A stretch of 64,000 nt of DNA from Rhodoferax koreense (GCF_001955695.1 NZ_CP019236.1:4526001-4590000); one strand, 5' to 3'; shown: positions 36,179 to 45,112, counted from the first letter of the stretch. Program-made: numbers and translations. The notes: generated from the sequence alone by a model not told the origin.

Positions 36179-36212
36179 GTTATCGATAAACAAAAAATTT
36201 AATATCGATAAC
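36179..36212. promoter_or_regulatory. Paired palindromic operator upstream of the regulator-esterase operon
   Basis: GTTATCGATA (36179-36188) and TATCGATAAC (36203-36212) are perfect inverted copies. Each holds an ATCGAT core, and the cores are 22 bp apart (two helical turns). TTATCGATAA is itself a full palindrome. The site starts 12 bp upstream of the GntR-fusion ATG in an AT-rich spacer, as expected for autorepression by a GntR dimer pair, and could also affect the divergent diguanylate cyclase gene. Confidence 0.6.
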
Positions 36213-36236
36213 CCTAATATGAATTATTTCCTTGCC

Positions 36237-36274
36237 GATTGCGCACAAAATCAATTTGGCTTTCAGATTGCGCA
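36237..36274. repeat. Direct repeat in the divergent promoter region
   Basis: GATTGCGCA occurs at 36237-36245 and 36266-36274, 29 bp apart, close to the 5' side of the diguanylate cyclase gene. No factor can be assigned. Confidence 0.3.
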
Positions 36275-36331
36275 TGCAATCAGCTCCTTTCGTTTTTTGT
36301 TTCTCACTTTTCAGAGGCACCGCCAGGACGC

Positions 36332-38056
36332 ATGACTCCCCGCTTCTCGCTGCGGCAGTGGCTGACCATCCCCTATGTCGCGTTGATCCTGGGCGTTGCC
36401 GCGTTGGTCGGTGCCCTGTCCTACCGCACCGGCAGCGAAGTCGTGGACACCCTGTCCCGCAATCTGATGCTGGAAACGGTGGCCCGCATCGCGCAGGCCG
36501 TGGACCGCCAGTTGATCGGCTCGGCCGCCGTGCTGGAGACGGCGTTCGCGCGCGGCATGACCGCCGCGCCCCGGCTGGAGACCGATCTCGAAGCCCTGCG
36601 CAGCCGGTTCTGGGCGGCCACCTCCCTGCACGGCGACTTCGATGCCAACGTGCTCTACGGCAACCGTGCGGGGCAGATGGTCTCGATGTACCGCGAGGGC
36701 CCTGACCGCGTGGAATGGCGGCTGCGCCCCTCGCCCACCGGCCCGCGCGAAACCTACGTGCTGCCGTCCATCGATGCGCCGCTGCCCAAGCCCACGCTGC
36801 TGACGCCGCCGCTGGACCCGCGCCAGCGGCCGTGGTACCAGCGGGCCAGCACCAGCAACACCCTGATCTGGACTTCGGTCTACATCGACGCCGTCACCCG
36901 CGACCTCGTGGTGACGCGCGCCAAGCGCGTGAACGACGCGGCCGGCGACTTCCAGGGCGTGGTGGCCACCGATGTGGCGCTGCACAGCCTCAACAGCTTC
37001 GTGCGCTCGCTGTCGCTCAGCCCCCACAGCGTCGCCTTCGTCATCGAGGCCGGCGGAGAACTCATCGCGTCATCGCGAACGCCGAACATCCGCCGGGGCG
37101 CGGACGGCGAGAACACACGCATCAACGCCGCCGAAAGCGGCGATCCGCTGCAAGTGGCGGCCTACCGGCACATGCGCCAGGCCATCCGCGACAACGCCGG
37201 CAGTTTCGACAATGCCCATTCGCTGCGGTTCACCGGCCCGGGCGGCCAGCTGGTGCAACTGGCCTTCAGCCACCTGCGCGACGATGCGGGCCTGGACTGG
37301 TTCGTCGCGGTGGCGGCGCCGCGCAGCGACTTCATGCAGGGCGTCATGGCGAACGTGCTGCGCACGGCGGCCATCGGCGGCCTGGCCGCGCTGGGCGCAG
37401 CCGGGCTCGGCCTGTTGATCCTCAACTGGCTCAGCAGCGACCTCCAACGCCTGACCCGGGCTGCGCGCCTGGTCGGCCAGGGCCAGCTCGACGAAATCCT
37501 CGAGGTGCGCGGACGCGGCACCATCGGCGAGCTGGCCAGCACCTTCAGCGAAATGCAGTTGCGCCTGCGCACTGACGCGCTGACGGGCCTGGCCAACCGC
37601 GACTGGCTGATGCGCTGCATCGACCGCCGCATCGGCAACGGCCAGCGCGAGACTGACCGTGAACCGTTCGCCGTGCTGTTCATCGACATGAACCGCTTCA
37701 AGCTGATCAATGACACCCTGGGCCACGAAAGCGGCGACCGCGTGTTGATCGAGGTCGGCGCGCGGCTGCGCAGCGCCACACGCGACGGCGACGTCGTGGC
37801 CCGTTACGCGGGCGACGAGTTCGCGGTCCTGCTCGGCCAGGTGCGTGACCTCGCCGCCGCCGAGAAGATGCGCAAGCACGTGCACACCTGCCTGCTGCCG
37901 CCTTTCGAGAGCCTGGCGCAGACGGCGTTGCGCGAAGAAGTGTTCGGCGCATCGGTCGGCCTGGCCGTGTTTCCCGGGCCGGCGCACAACGCCGAGGAAC
38001 TCGTGCGCCTGGCCGACCAGGACATGTACGCGGTCAAGACCCGCGGGCGCGACTGA
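36332..38056 (+). CDS. Membrane-bound diguanylate cyclase with a dCache-type sensor
   Basis: 574 aa from the ATG at 36332. An N-terminal membrane helix (residues about 12-32) is followed by a large periplasmic double-Cache sensor (RPWYQRASTSNTLIWTSVYI is typical), a second membrane helix near 345-365, a HAMP linker (LVGQGQLDEILEVRG) and a GGDEF domain. The active-site loop is AGDEF at 493-497, an accepted variant. RDGD lies exactly five residues upstream and forms the RxxD inhibitory site. It makes cyclic di-GMP from GTP in response to an unknown periplasmic ligand. It is divergent from the sugar operon, so its ligand might relate to that sugar. Confidence 0.93.
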   Translation: MTPRFSLRQWLTIPYVALILGVAALVGALSYRTGSEVVDTLSRNLMLETVARIAQAVDRQLIGSAAVLETAFARGMTAAPRLETDLEALRSRFWAATSLHGDFDANVLYGNRAGQMVSMYREGPDRVEWRLRPSPTGPRETYVLPSIDAPLPKPTLLTPPLDPRQRPWYQRASTSNTLIWTSVYIDAVTRDLVVTRAKRVNDAAGDFQGVVATDVALHSLNSFVRSLSLSPHSVAFVIEAGGELIASSRTPNIRRGADGENTRINAAESGDPLQVAAYRHMRQAIRDNAGSFDNAHSLRFTGPGGQLVQLAFSHLRDDAGLDWFVAVAAPRSDFMQGVMANVLRTAAIGGLAALGAAGLGLLILNWLSSDLQRLTRAARLVGQGQLDEILEVRGRGTIGELASTFSEMQLRLRTDALTGLANRDWLMRCIDRRIGNGQRETDREPFAVLFIDMNRFKLINDTLGHESGDRVLIEVGARLRSATRDGDVVARYAGDEFAVLLGQVRDLAAAEKMRKHVHTCLLPPFESLAQTALREEVFGASVGLAVFPGPAHNAEELVRLADQDMYAVKTRGRD

Positions 38057-38110
38057 GCAAACGGGAGCCAACCGGCATGCCGCCTGGCACGTTCGCTGCT
38101 AGATCCGGTG

Positions 38111-39715
38111 ATGCCCCATACCCCCAACGGCACCGGCGCTGCCACCTCCAGCCGCGGCATGGTCACCAGCCCGCATGCTCTCGCGTCCCAGGCCGGCCTC
38201 GCCGTGCTGGCCGCCGGCGGCAACGCCATCGAGGCCGCCATCACCATCGCCGCCTGCCTGGGCGTCACGTACCCGCATTTCTGCGGCCTGGGCGGCGACG
38301 CCTTCATGGTCATCGCCGACGCCTCGGGCGGGCTGCAGACGATCTCGGGCATCGGCCAGGCCGCGCAGAACGTCCACGGCTACAGCGGCCAGATCCCCGT
38401 GCGCGGCCCGCGCGCGATGCTGACCACGGCCGCGGCGGTGGACGTGTACGGCCAGGCCTTCGAGATCAGCCGGCGCGACTGGGGCGGACACCGGAGTTGG
38501 GCCGGCCTGCTGGCGCCGGCGATCGCCCTCGCACGCGACGGCTTCGAGATCTCGGCCTCCGAACGTTTCTGGCTCGACTTTCGCCTGGCCGATGCCAGCC
38601 CGTTAACCGGTGTCTTCGAGGCCTTCCTCGCCGACGGTCAGGTGCCTCCGGCCGGCTTCGTGCGGCGCCAGCCCCGGCTGGCCGCCACGCTGGCCTCACT
38701 CGCCGAAGACGGCCCACGCGATTTCTACGAGGGCCGGCTGGCGGCCGCCATCGCCCGAGGCCTGGCCCAGGCCGGCTCGCCGCTCACCGCGGCCGACCTG
38801 GCAGCAACGCGGGCGCGCATCGAAGCCCCCTTGCGCGTGCCCTACCGCGGCGGCGAACTCGTCGCGCACCAGCCGCCCACCCAGGGCGTGACCACGCTCG
38901 AGATCATGGGCATCCTCGATCGCTTCGACCTGCGGGCCGTGCCCGAGGGCAGTGCCGACCATTTCCACCTCATGGTCGAAGCCGTGAAGCAGGCCTTCAT
39001 CGACCGCAACCGCTTCGTCGCCGATCCGGACGATGGCGAAGTGCCGACCGCGCGGCTGCTGTCCGCCGCCCACCTCGATGCGCGCGCCGCCGCGATCGAT
39101 CCACGCCGCGCCCTGCCGTGGCCGCATGTGTTCCAGAAAGGCGACACCGTGTACATCGCCGCGGCCGACGCCTTCGGCAACGCGGTGTCGATGCTGGCCA
39201 CGGTGTACTTCGACTGGGGCAGCGGCGTGGTGGTCGGCGACACCGGCCTCGTCTGGCACAACCGCGGCGCGGCTTTTTCGCTGGACCCACAGCACCCGAA
39301 CTGCCTCGCGCCGGGCAAGCGGCCGTTCCACACGCTCAATCCCGGCATGTACCTGGAAGGCGGCAAACCCGCCATCCTCTACGGCACGCAGGGCGCCGAC
39401 GGCCAGCCGCAGACGCTGGCCGCCATCCTCACGCGCCTGATCGACTACGGCCTCGACCCGGCCGCCGCGCTGGCCCGGCCGCGTTTTCTGCTCGGCAAGA
39501 CCTTCTCCGATGCGCGCGATTCATTGAAGCTGGAAGCCGACCTGCCCGAAGCCGTGTTCACCGAGCTCGCAGCCCGCGGCCACGCGCTGAGCCGTGTGCC
39601 GGCGCAGAGTCCGCTGATGGGGCATCCGGGTGCGATCCGCATCGATCCGGCCACCGGCGTGATGACCGGAGCGCACGATCCGCGCAGCGATGGACGGGCG
39701 ATGGGGCTGGCGTAG
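38111..39715 (+). CDS. Gamma-glutamyltransferase-family N-terminal-nucleophile hydrolase
   Basis: 534 aa from the ATG at 38111; no good Shine-Dalgarno is seen. The N-terminus RGMVTSPHALASQAGLAVLA with AGGNAIEAAITIA is typical of the family. Autocleavage should occur before Thr346 (GDT-VYIAAADAFGNAVSM), which aligns with the nucleophile Thr of E. coli GGT, although the usual T-T-H start is T-V-Y here. No signal peptide is visible, so it is probably cytoplasmic, unlike periplasmic glutathione-degrading GGT. It may act on another gamma-glutamyl or acyl substrate. The gene converges on nasR. Confidence 0.87.
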   Translation: MPHTPNGTGAATSSRGMVTSPHALASQAGLAVLAAGGNAIEAAITIAACLGVTYPHFCGLGGDAFMVIADASGGLQTISGIGQAAQNVHGYSGQIPVRGPRAMLTTAAAVDVYGQAFEISRRDWGGHRSWAGLLAPAIALARDGFEISASERFWLDFRLADASPLTGVFEAFLADGQVPPAGFVRRQPRLAATLASLAEDGPRDFYEGRLAAAIARGLAQAGSPLTAADLAATRARIEAPLRVPYRGGELVAHQPPTQGVTTLEIMGILDRFDLRAVPEGSADHFHLMVEAVKQAFIDRNRFVADPDDGEVPTARLLSAAHLDARAAAIDPRRALPWPHVFQKGDTVYIAAADAFGNAVSMLATVYFDWGSGVVVGDTGLVWHNRGAAFSLDPQHPNCLAPGKRPFHTLNPGMYLEGGKPAILYGTQGADGQPQTLAAILTRLIDYGLDPAAALARPRFLLGKTFSDARDSLKLEADLPEAVFTELAARGHALSRVPAQSPLMGHPGAIRIDPATGVMTGAHDPRSDGRAMGLA

Positions 39716-39740
39716 CCCGGTTCAACCGCCAGGCCCGGTC

Positions 39741-41060
39741 TCAGCGCGTGTGCTGGCCGGCCTGCGCCGCCAGCTGCGCAAACGCGAAGTCCGGCAGCGA
39801 AAGCGTGGCCTCGGCCACGTCGAGCAGCCGGCGGTTCTGGTCCATCGAGGTCTTCTGCAGCGCGCGGAACGCGGCCTGTTCCGTCATGCCCAGGCGGGCC
39901 ATCAACATGCCCTTGGCGCGTTCGATCACCTTGCGTTCGTTGAGGGTGCGGCGCACGGTGTCGAGTTCGGCCTCCATCGCGGCCAGCCGGGCGGCCTGGG
40001 CCTGCAGGAGGTCGAGCAGCGTGTTCGATTCGGCGGGGGCGGGGGCTGGGCCGGCGCCGCGGGCCGGCACCGCTTGCGGCGCGATGGCGTCGTCGAAGAA
40101 ACGGTCGACCACGTGGGTGCGCGGTGGCGGGTTGTCGCGCAGTCGTCGCAGCAGGCCCTTGGAATCCTGCAGGTCCTGCTGCGCTTCGAGAATCCGTGCC
40201 GCGCAGTCTTCGCGCAGGCGTTTGACGAGTTTGACCTGCAGCTGCCACAGATCGTCGATGCGTTCGGTGCAGACGTTGAACCAGGTATCGCTGAGGTTGC
40301 TGTCGAGCGCCGCACCGGGCCGGGCCGTGCACAGCGTGCGCCGCAACCGTTCGAGCCGGGCCACGCCGGGCTGCAGTTGCTGCGCGTCCCAACGGGCGCG
40401 CAAGGCCGGCTCGGCGAACTCGGCGAAGACCTGGAGGCTGCGCTCCTGCGCCTCGATCAGGTGCACCACCCGCTGCTGGTGCGCCTCGGCACCCACGCCG
40501 GAGGCGTACAGCAAGGCCCCCACCGCCCGCTCCTGTCCAGCCTCTTCCTGCGCCTGCACCAGGTGCAGCATCGCCACCAGCAGGCGCGAGACGCTGGGCA
40601 CGGCCGACGCATCGGCCACGTGGAACACCAGTTCGATCAGTCCCGCGATCAGGTGGCTGTAGGCCGCCACGGCGTCGGGGGCGGGCATGGCCTGCCGCTC
40701 GATCTGGGCCCGCAACGCGACCAGCGCATCCAGGCCGAGCAGCGCCCAGGCCATCAGCGACAAGGTCCTGGCCGTCGCGCCCTGCGCGTGCTGCGATTCG
40801 GCCGCGAACACCTCGCGCAGCCGCTGCTCCACCGCACGCGCCTCGTCGACCAGCGTGCGCCGCGTATCGGCGAACCGCTGGCCCCTGGACGCCAGGTAGA
40901 TGCTGGATGCCCCGCGCTCGCGCTGCAGGGCCTGGATCACCTGGCCGACCACGTCCACCAGGTTGGCCCGGTTCGCGAGCTCGCGCACGGCCTCGATCTC
41001 GCGCTCCTTGGCACGCAACACGAGGGTGGCAACGGACAGCGGCGCGGCGGGGTCGGGCAT
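39741..41060 (-). CDS. nasR: Nitrate-sensing NIT-ANTAR antiterminator (NasR type)
   Basis: 439 aa. Residues about 30-330 are a NIT sensor domain (VIQALQRERGASSIYLASRG, SDTWFNVCTERIDDLWQLQV). NIT domains bind nitrate or nitrite. A Pro/Ala linker leads to a short coiled coil and a C-terminal ANTAR RNA-binding domain (TLNERKVIERAKGMLMARLG, MTEQAAFRALQKTSMDQNRR). In Klebsiella, NasR binds the leader of the nas operon and prevents termination when nitrate is present. Here nasR lies 32 bp after nirD on the same strand, so it is itself in the operon it probably controls. Confidence 0.92.
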   Translation of the reverse strand: MPDPAAPLSVATLVLRAKEREIEAVRELANRANLVDVVGQVIQALQRERGASSIYLASRGQRFADTRRTLVDEARAVEQRLREVFAAESQHAQGATARTLSLMAWALLGLDALVALRAQIERQAMPAPDAVAAYSHLIAGLIELVFHVADASAVPSVSRLLVAMLHLVQAQEEAGQERAVGALLYASGVGAEAHQQRVVHLIEAQERSLQVFAEFAEPALRARWDAQQLQPGVARLERLRRTLCTARPGAALDSNLSDTWFNVCTERIDDLWQLQVKLVKRLREDCAARILEAQQDLQDSKGLLRRLRDNPPPRTHVVDRFFDDAIAPQAVPARGAGPAPAPAESNTLLDLLQAQAARLAAMEAELDTVRRTLNERKVIERAKGMLMARLGMTEQAAFRALQKTSMDQNRRLLDVAEATLSLPDFAFAQLAAQAGQHTR

Positions 41061-41092
41061 GTGGCGAGTTTGAACGTGGAGCGGGGCGAAGT

Positions 41093-41443
41093 CTACCCAG
41101 CCAGCGTCACGTTCACACGCCCGGCGTCGATGCGCACGCCATGTGCACGCACCGACTGCTCGGGCGCCTCCAGGCATTCGCCGGTCGCCAGGTCGAAGTG
41201 GTTCTTGTACAGCGGCGAGGCCACGACGACGCGCTCGCCGAGGTTGCCGAGCAGGCCGCGCGACAACACGCTCGCGCCCGACTTTGGATCGACGTTGTCG
41301 ATGGCATAGAACCGGTCGCCATCGGCGACCTGCAGGCGGAACACGGCGACGTGCCGGTCCTCGACCAACGCGCATACACCGGTGCCCGGCAGGATGTCGT
41401 CGACCGCGCAGATGTCGGTCCATGTCTGAAGAACCGCGCTCAT
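41093..41443 (-). CDS. nirD: Nitrite reductase (NADH) small subunit NirD
   Basis: 116 aa Rieske-like fold protein that partners NirB. The sequence keeps the beta fold (RHVAVFRLQVADGDRFYAID, SPLYKNHFDLATGECLEAPE) but lacks the Cys-His cluster ligands, as NirD does. Start ATG at 41443 overlaps the nirB stop as ATGA. It is followed after 32 bp by nasR. Confidence 0.96.
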   Translation of the reverse strand: MSAVLQTWTDICAVDDILPGTGVCALVEDRHVAVFRLQVADGDRFYAIDNVDPKSGASVLSRGLLGNLGERVVVASPLYKNHFDLATGECLEAPEQSVRAHGVRIDAGRVNVTLAG

Positions 41444-43965
41444 GCTGCCACTCCCTGGGATGCGTTGCGTTCCTCGGCACTGGCCGGGCGAATCTGCCCG
41501 CGCTCCTCGACGAAGACCACGTGTTCGTCGGCCTTGTCGCTGTTGACGAAGGAGCGGAAGCGCTTGCGCGTCTCCGGATCGTTCACCGCGGTCTTCCACT
41601 CGCACTGGTAGGTGTCGGCCACGTGCTGCATCTGCGCTTCGAGCTCGGCGCACAGGCCCAGGCTGTCCTTGATCAGCACGTCCTTCAGGTAGTCGAGGCC
41701 ACCCTCCAGGCTTTCGCGCCAGGTGCTGGTGCGCTGCAGGCGGTCGGCTGTGCGCACGTAGAACATCAGCACGCGGTCGATCATGCGCACCAACTCGTCC
41801 TTGTCCAGGTCGGAGGCGAACAGTTCGGCGTGGCGCGGCTTCATGCCGCCGTTGCCGCAGATGTAGAGGTTCCAGCCCTTCTCGGTGGCGATGATGCCGA
41901 TGTCCTTGCCCTGGGCTTCGGCGCACTCGCGGGTGCAGCCCGACACGCCGAACTTGATCTTGTGCGGCGAGCGCAGGCCCTTGTAGCGGTTCTCCAGTGC
42001 CACGGCCAGCCCCACGCTGTCGCCCACGCCGTAGCGGCACCAGGTCGAACCCACGCAGCTCTTCACCGTGCGCAGCGACTTGCCGTAGGCATGGCCCGAC
42101 TCGAAGCCGGCGGCGATCAGTTCCTCCCAGATCGGCGGCAGTTGCTCGACGCGTGCGCCGAACAGGTCGACGCGCTGGCCACCGGTGACCTTGGTGTACA
42201 GGCCGTATTTCTTGGCCACCTGGCCCACGGCGATCAGGCCGTCCGGCGTGACCTCGCCGCCGGGCATGCGCGGCACGACCGAATACGAGCCGTCCTTCTG
42301 GATGTTGCCGAGGTAGTAGTCGTTGCTGTCCTGCAGGCCAGCCAGATCCTTCTTGAGCACGAATTCGTTCCAGCAGGAGGCGAACACGCTGGCGGCCACG
42401 GGCTTGCAGATCTCGCAGCCCAGGCCCTTGCCGTGCCGGGCCAGCAGGTCGTCGAAGCTCTTGATGTTGCCCACGCGCACCAGGTGGTAGATCTCCTGGC
42501 GCGAATAGGCGAAGTGTTCGCAGACGTGGTTGTTCACCGCCATGCCGCGGCGTGCCATCTCGAACTTCATCACCTGCGTGACCAGCGGCACGCAGCCGCC
42601 GCAGGTGGCGCCGGCCTTGGTGCAGGCCTTGATCTCGGCCACGGTGCAGGCGCCCTCGCCCACGGCGCCGCAGATCGCCGCCTTGCTCACGTTGTTGCAA
42701 GAGCATATTTGCGCTGCATCGGGCAGCGCTTCCACGCCGAGGCCGGGCTTGGCCTTGCCATCGCTCGACGGGAAGATCAAAAATTCGGGGTCGGCCGGCA
42801 GCGTGATGCCGTTCAGCGCCATCTGCAGCAGCGTGCCGTACTCGGTGGCGTCGCCGATCAGCACCGCGCCCAGCAACTGCTTGCCGTCTTCGCTGATGAC
42901 GATCTTCTTGTAGATCTGGCGCAGTTCGTCCACGTACTGGCAGGAACGGCTCTTGGGCGTGCGGCCGTGCGCGTCGCCAATGCTGGCCACGTCCACCCCC
43001 ATGAGCTTGAGCTTGGTGCTCATGTCGGCACCAACGAAGGCCGCGTCCTTGTCGCCGGCGATGTGGCGCGCCGCCACGCGGGCCATGTCGTAGCCCGGCG
43101 CCACCAGGCCGAACACCTGTTCGTTCCACGAAGCGCATTCGCCGATGGCATAGATGTCGTGGTCGCTGGTGCGGCAGGCGCTGTCGATGGCCACGCCGCC
43201 GCGCGGGCCGATGGCCAGCACGCACTGGCGCGCGAGTTCGTCGCGCGGGCGGATGCCGGCGGAGAACACGATCATGTCGGTTTCCAGGTGCGTGCCGTCG
43301 GCGAACACCATGCGATGGCGGCCCGTGGCACCGTCGGTGATCTCCTGCGTGTTGCGCCCGGTGTGCACGGTGAGGCCCAGTTCCTCGATCTTGGCGCGCA
43401 GCACGCGGCCGCCGCCTTCGTCCACCTGCACGGTCATCAGGCGCGGGGCGAATTCGACCACGTGGGCTTGCAGCCCCATGTCACGCAAGGCCTTCGCGCA
43501 TTCCAGCCCCAGCAGGCCGCCGCCGACCACCACGCCGGTCTTCGACTTCCGGCCCGAGGCCTTCATCGCCTCCAGGTCTTCGATGGTGCGGTAGACGTGG
43601 ATGTGTTCGCGCTCGCGCCCCGGCACCGGCGGCACGAAGGGGTTGGAGCCGGTGGCCAGCACCAGCTTGTCGTAAGGCAGCACCTCGCCGTCCAGGGTGG
43701 TGACGGTCTTGGCGATGCGGTCCACAGAGGCGGCGCGGGCGGCCAGGCGCAGCGTGAAGCCGGTGCGCTCGAAGAAACCGGACTCGACCAGGGAAAGGTC
43801 CTCGGCGGTCTTGCCGCTGAAGAATTCGGACAGGTGCACGCGGTCGTAGGCCGCACGCGGCTCCTCGCACAACACCGTGACTTCGACGTCGGGCAGTCCG
43901 GTTTCGGCGAGACTCTCGAGAAATTTATGGCCTACCATGCCGTGGCCGACAACAATGATCTTCAT
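41440..43965 (-). CDS. nirB: Nitrite reductase (NADH) large subunit NirB
   Basis: 841 aa from the ATG at 43965 (MKIIVVGHGMVGHKFLESLA); upstream codons are leader. It reduces nitrite to ammonium with NADH in the cytoplasm. Domains: an FAD/NAD-binding part (VVVGGGLLGLECAKALRDMG; IYAIGECA), a BFD-like [2Fe-2S] domain (CSCNNVSKAAICG), and the sirohaem/[4Fe-4S] part (VGSTWCRYGVGD and GVSGCTRECAEAQGKDIG). All key cysteines are present. No nitrate reductase or nitrate transporter gene is in the window. Expression probably depends on sigma-54 and NtrC, plus NasR antitermination. Confidence 0.98.
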   Translation of the reverse strand: MKIIVVGHGMVGHKFLESLAETGLPDVEVTVLCEEPRAAYDRVHLSEFFSGKTAEDLSLVESGFFERTGFTLRLAARAASVDRIAKTVTTLDGEVLPYDKLVLATGSNPFVPPVPGREREHIHVYRTIEDLEAMKASGRKSKTGVVVGGGLLGLECAKALRDMGLQAHVVEFAPRLMTVQVDEGGGRVLRAKIEELGLTVHTGRNTQEITDGATGRHRMVFADGTHLETDMIVFSAGIRPRDELARQCVLAIGPRGGVAIDSACRTSDHDIYAIGECASWNEQVFGLVAPGYDMARVAARHIAGDKDAAFVGADMSTKLKLMGVDVASIGDAHGRTPKSRSCQYVDELRQIYKKIVISEDGKQLLGAVLIGDATEYGTLLQMALNGITLPADPEFLIFPSSDGKAKPGLGVEALPDAAQICSCNNVSKAAICGAVGEGACTVAEIKACTKAGATCGGCVPLVTQVMKFEMARRGMAVNNHVCEHFAYSRQEIYHLVRVGNIKSFDDLLARHGKGLGCEICKPVAASVFASCWNEFVLKKDLAGLQDSNDYYLGNIQKDGSYSVVPRMPGGEVTPDGLIAVGQVAKKYGLYTKVTGGQRVDLFGARVEQLPPIWEELIAAGFESGHAYGKSLRTVKSCVGSTWCRYGVGDSVGLAVALENRYKGLRSPHKIKFGVSGCTRECAEAQGKDIGIIATEKGWNLYICGNGGMKPRHAELFASDLDKDELVRMIDRVLMFYVRTADRLQRTSTWRESLEGGLDYLKDVLIKDSLGLCAELEAQMQHVADTYQCEWKTAVNDPETRKRFRSFVNSDKADEHVVFVEERGQIRPASAEERNASQGVAA

Positions 43966-44187
43966 GCTGATCCTCGTGGGACCCGTGGCAGCGGAGGCAT
44001 TGAGTGCGGTAGATGGCGGCTGGGCCCGACTCGGGCACCTGCCACAACGCACCCTCCGCTTCACACGGGTGGGGGTTGGAACAACCGAACGTCGTCAGCC
44101 AGGCAGGCCGATGCGCTTCGGTGGAGGCGCCATCATTAGCGGGAGAAACCGGCCCGCAGCAGCTTCACCGGCGGACGCAATGCATCA
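43966..44187 (-). promoter_or_regulatory. nirB leader, candidate NasR/ANTAR target
   Basis: About 200 nt separate the sigma-54 promoter from the nirB ATG and hold no gene. One short hairpin, CCGA-AGCGCA-TCGG at 44108-44121, has a six-base loop with A at position 1 and G at position 4, the signature recognised by ANTAR proteins. A second such loop, normally required, is not obvious. GCCCGA-G-TCGGGC further down is a compact GC hairpin without a long T run. NasR is encoded in the same operon. Confidence 0.4.
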
Positions 44188-44203
44188 AGCAAGCTTCATG
44201 CCG
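44188..44203 (-). promoter_or_regulatory. Sigma-54 promoter of nirBD-nasR
   Basis: The minus strand reads CGGCATGAAGCTTGCT. Against the sigma-54 consensus TGGCAYRN4TTGCW, 15 of 16 positions agree, with GG and GC at the correct 10-bp spacing. Transcription would start near 44177. Sigma-54 promoters of nitrogen-assimilation genes are usually activated by NtrC. Confidence 0.75.
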
Positions 44204-44320
44204 GGCCAAGTCCGTATGCAGAAAGACCGCCTGCCCCAGGGAAAGCCCCGTGCAGTGACGGTTCACGGCCCCGGCCCCGATCCCATCCCGGTGCGGCGCG
44301 TCACCAAGTTGGGGCGGCCG

Positions 44321-45112
44321 TCACGCCATCAGCAGTTGCAGACAGCCCTCGCCGTCGCGCACCGGATGCACGTCCACCTGCCAGACGCGGCGCACCGTCG
44401 CCACGTCGAGCACCGTGGCCGGCGGCCCTTCGGCCAGCACCTGGCCGGCCTGCACGACCACGGCCTGGTCGGCGTAGCGCAGCGCCAGGTTCAGGTCGTG
44501 CAACACGGCCACCACGCCAATGCCATGGCGGTGTGCCCAGATGCGCGCCTGCCGCAGCACGGCGTGCTGGTGGTGCACGTCGAGCGCCGCGGTCGGTTCG
44601 TCGAGCAGCAACCAGCGGCTTTCGCCGGACGGCGGAGGTTCCCAGATCTGCGCCAGTACACGCGCGAGCTGCGCGCGGGCGCGTTCGCCGCCGCTGAGCG
44701 TGTTGAGCACGCGATGCGCCAGTGTGCCCACGCCGGTGGCCTGCATGGCCCGGGGGACGATGTCGCGCTCGTGCGGGCTGGGCCGGCGGCGATGCGGATA
44801 ACGGCCGAGTTCGACGACTTCCTGCACGGTGTAGTCGAATGCGATCGACAGGTCCTGCGGCAGCAAGGCGCGGCGGGTTGCGAGGTCGGCGGCGGCATGC
44901 CGTGCGAGCGGCTGGCCCTGCAGCAGCACCTGACCGGCGCTCGGCGCGCGCTGCCCGCTGAGCAGCGAGAGCAGGCTCGACTTGCCCGCGCCGTTGGGCC
45001 CCAGCACGGCGGCGAAGCGGCCGGCCTCGAACGCCACCGAGACGTCGCGCAGCAGCGTGGCGCCACCGGCCTGGCAGGACGCGTGGTTCAGCGACAAGGT
45101 TTGCACCGTCAC
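44321..45112 (-). CDS. hmuV: Haem ABC transporter ATP-binding protein HmuV
   Basis: 263 aa from the GTG at 45112, which overlaps the hmuU stop by 4 bp (GTGTGA). Walker A GPNGAGKSS, signature TLSGGERARAQLARVLA, Walker B RWLLLDEPTAALDVHHQHAV, and the H-loop in VAVLHDLNLALRYAD. The insert after the signature (IWEPPPSGESRW) is typical of HmuV. It energises haem import through HmuU. A later GTG at 45106 is an alternative start. Confidence 0.94.
   Translation of the reverse strand: MTVQTLSLNHASCQAGGATLLRDVSVAFEAGRFAAVLGPNGAGKSSLLSLLSGQRAPSAGQVLLQGQPLARHAAADLATRRALLPQDLSIAFDYTVQEVVELGRYPHRRRPSPHERDIVPRAMQATGVGTLAHRVLNTLSGGERARAQLARVLAQIWEPPPSGESRWLLLDEPTAALDVHHQHAVLRQARIWAHRHGIGVVAVLHDLNLALRYADQAVVVQAGQVLAEGPPATVLDVATVRRVWQVDVHPVRDGEGCLQLLMA

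Noticed and set aside
44188..44210. A second reading of the nirB promoter using the upstream TGGCCCG as the -24 element.
   Set aside because: The spacing to the -12 GC is wrong by one base or more; the CGGCATG...TTGCT reading fits the sigma-54 consensus much better.
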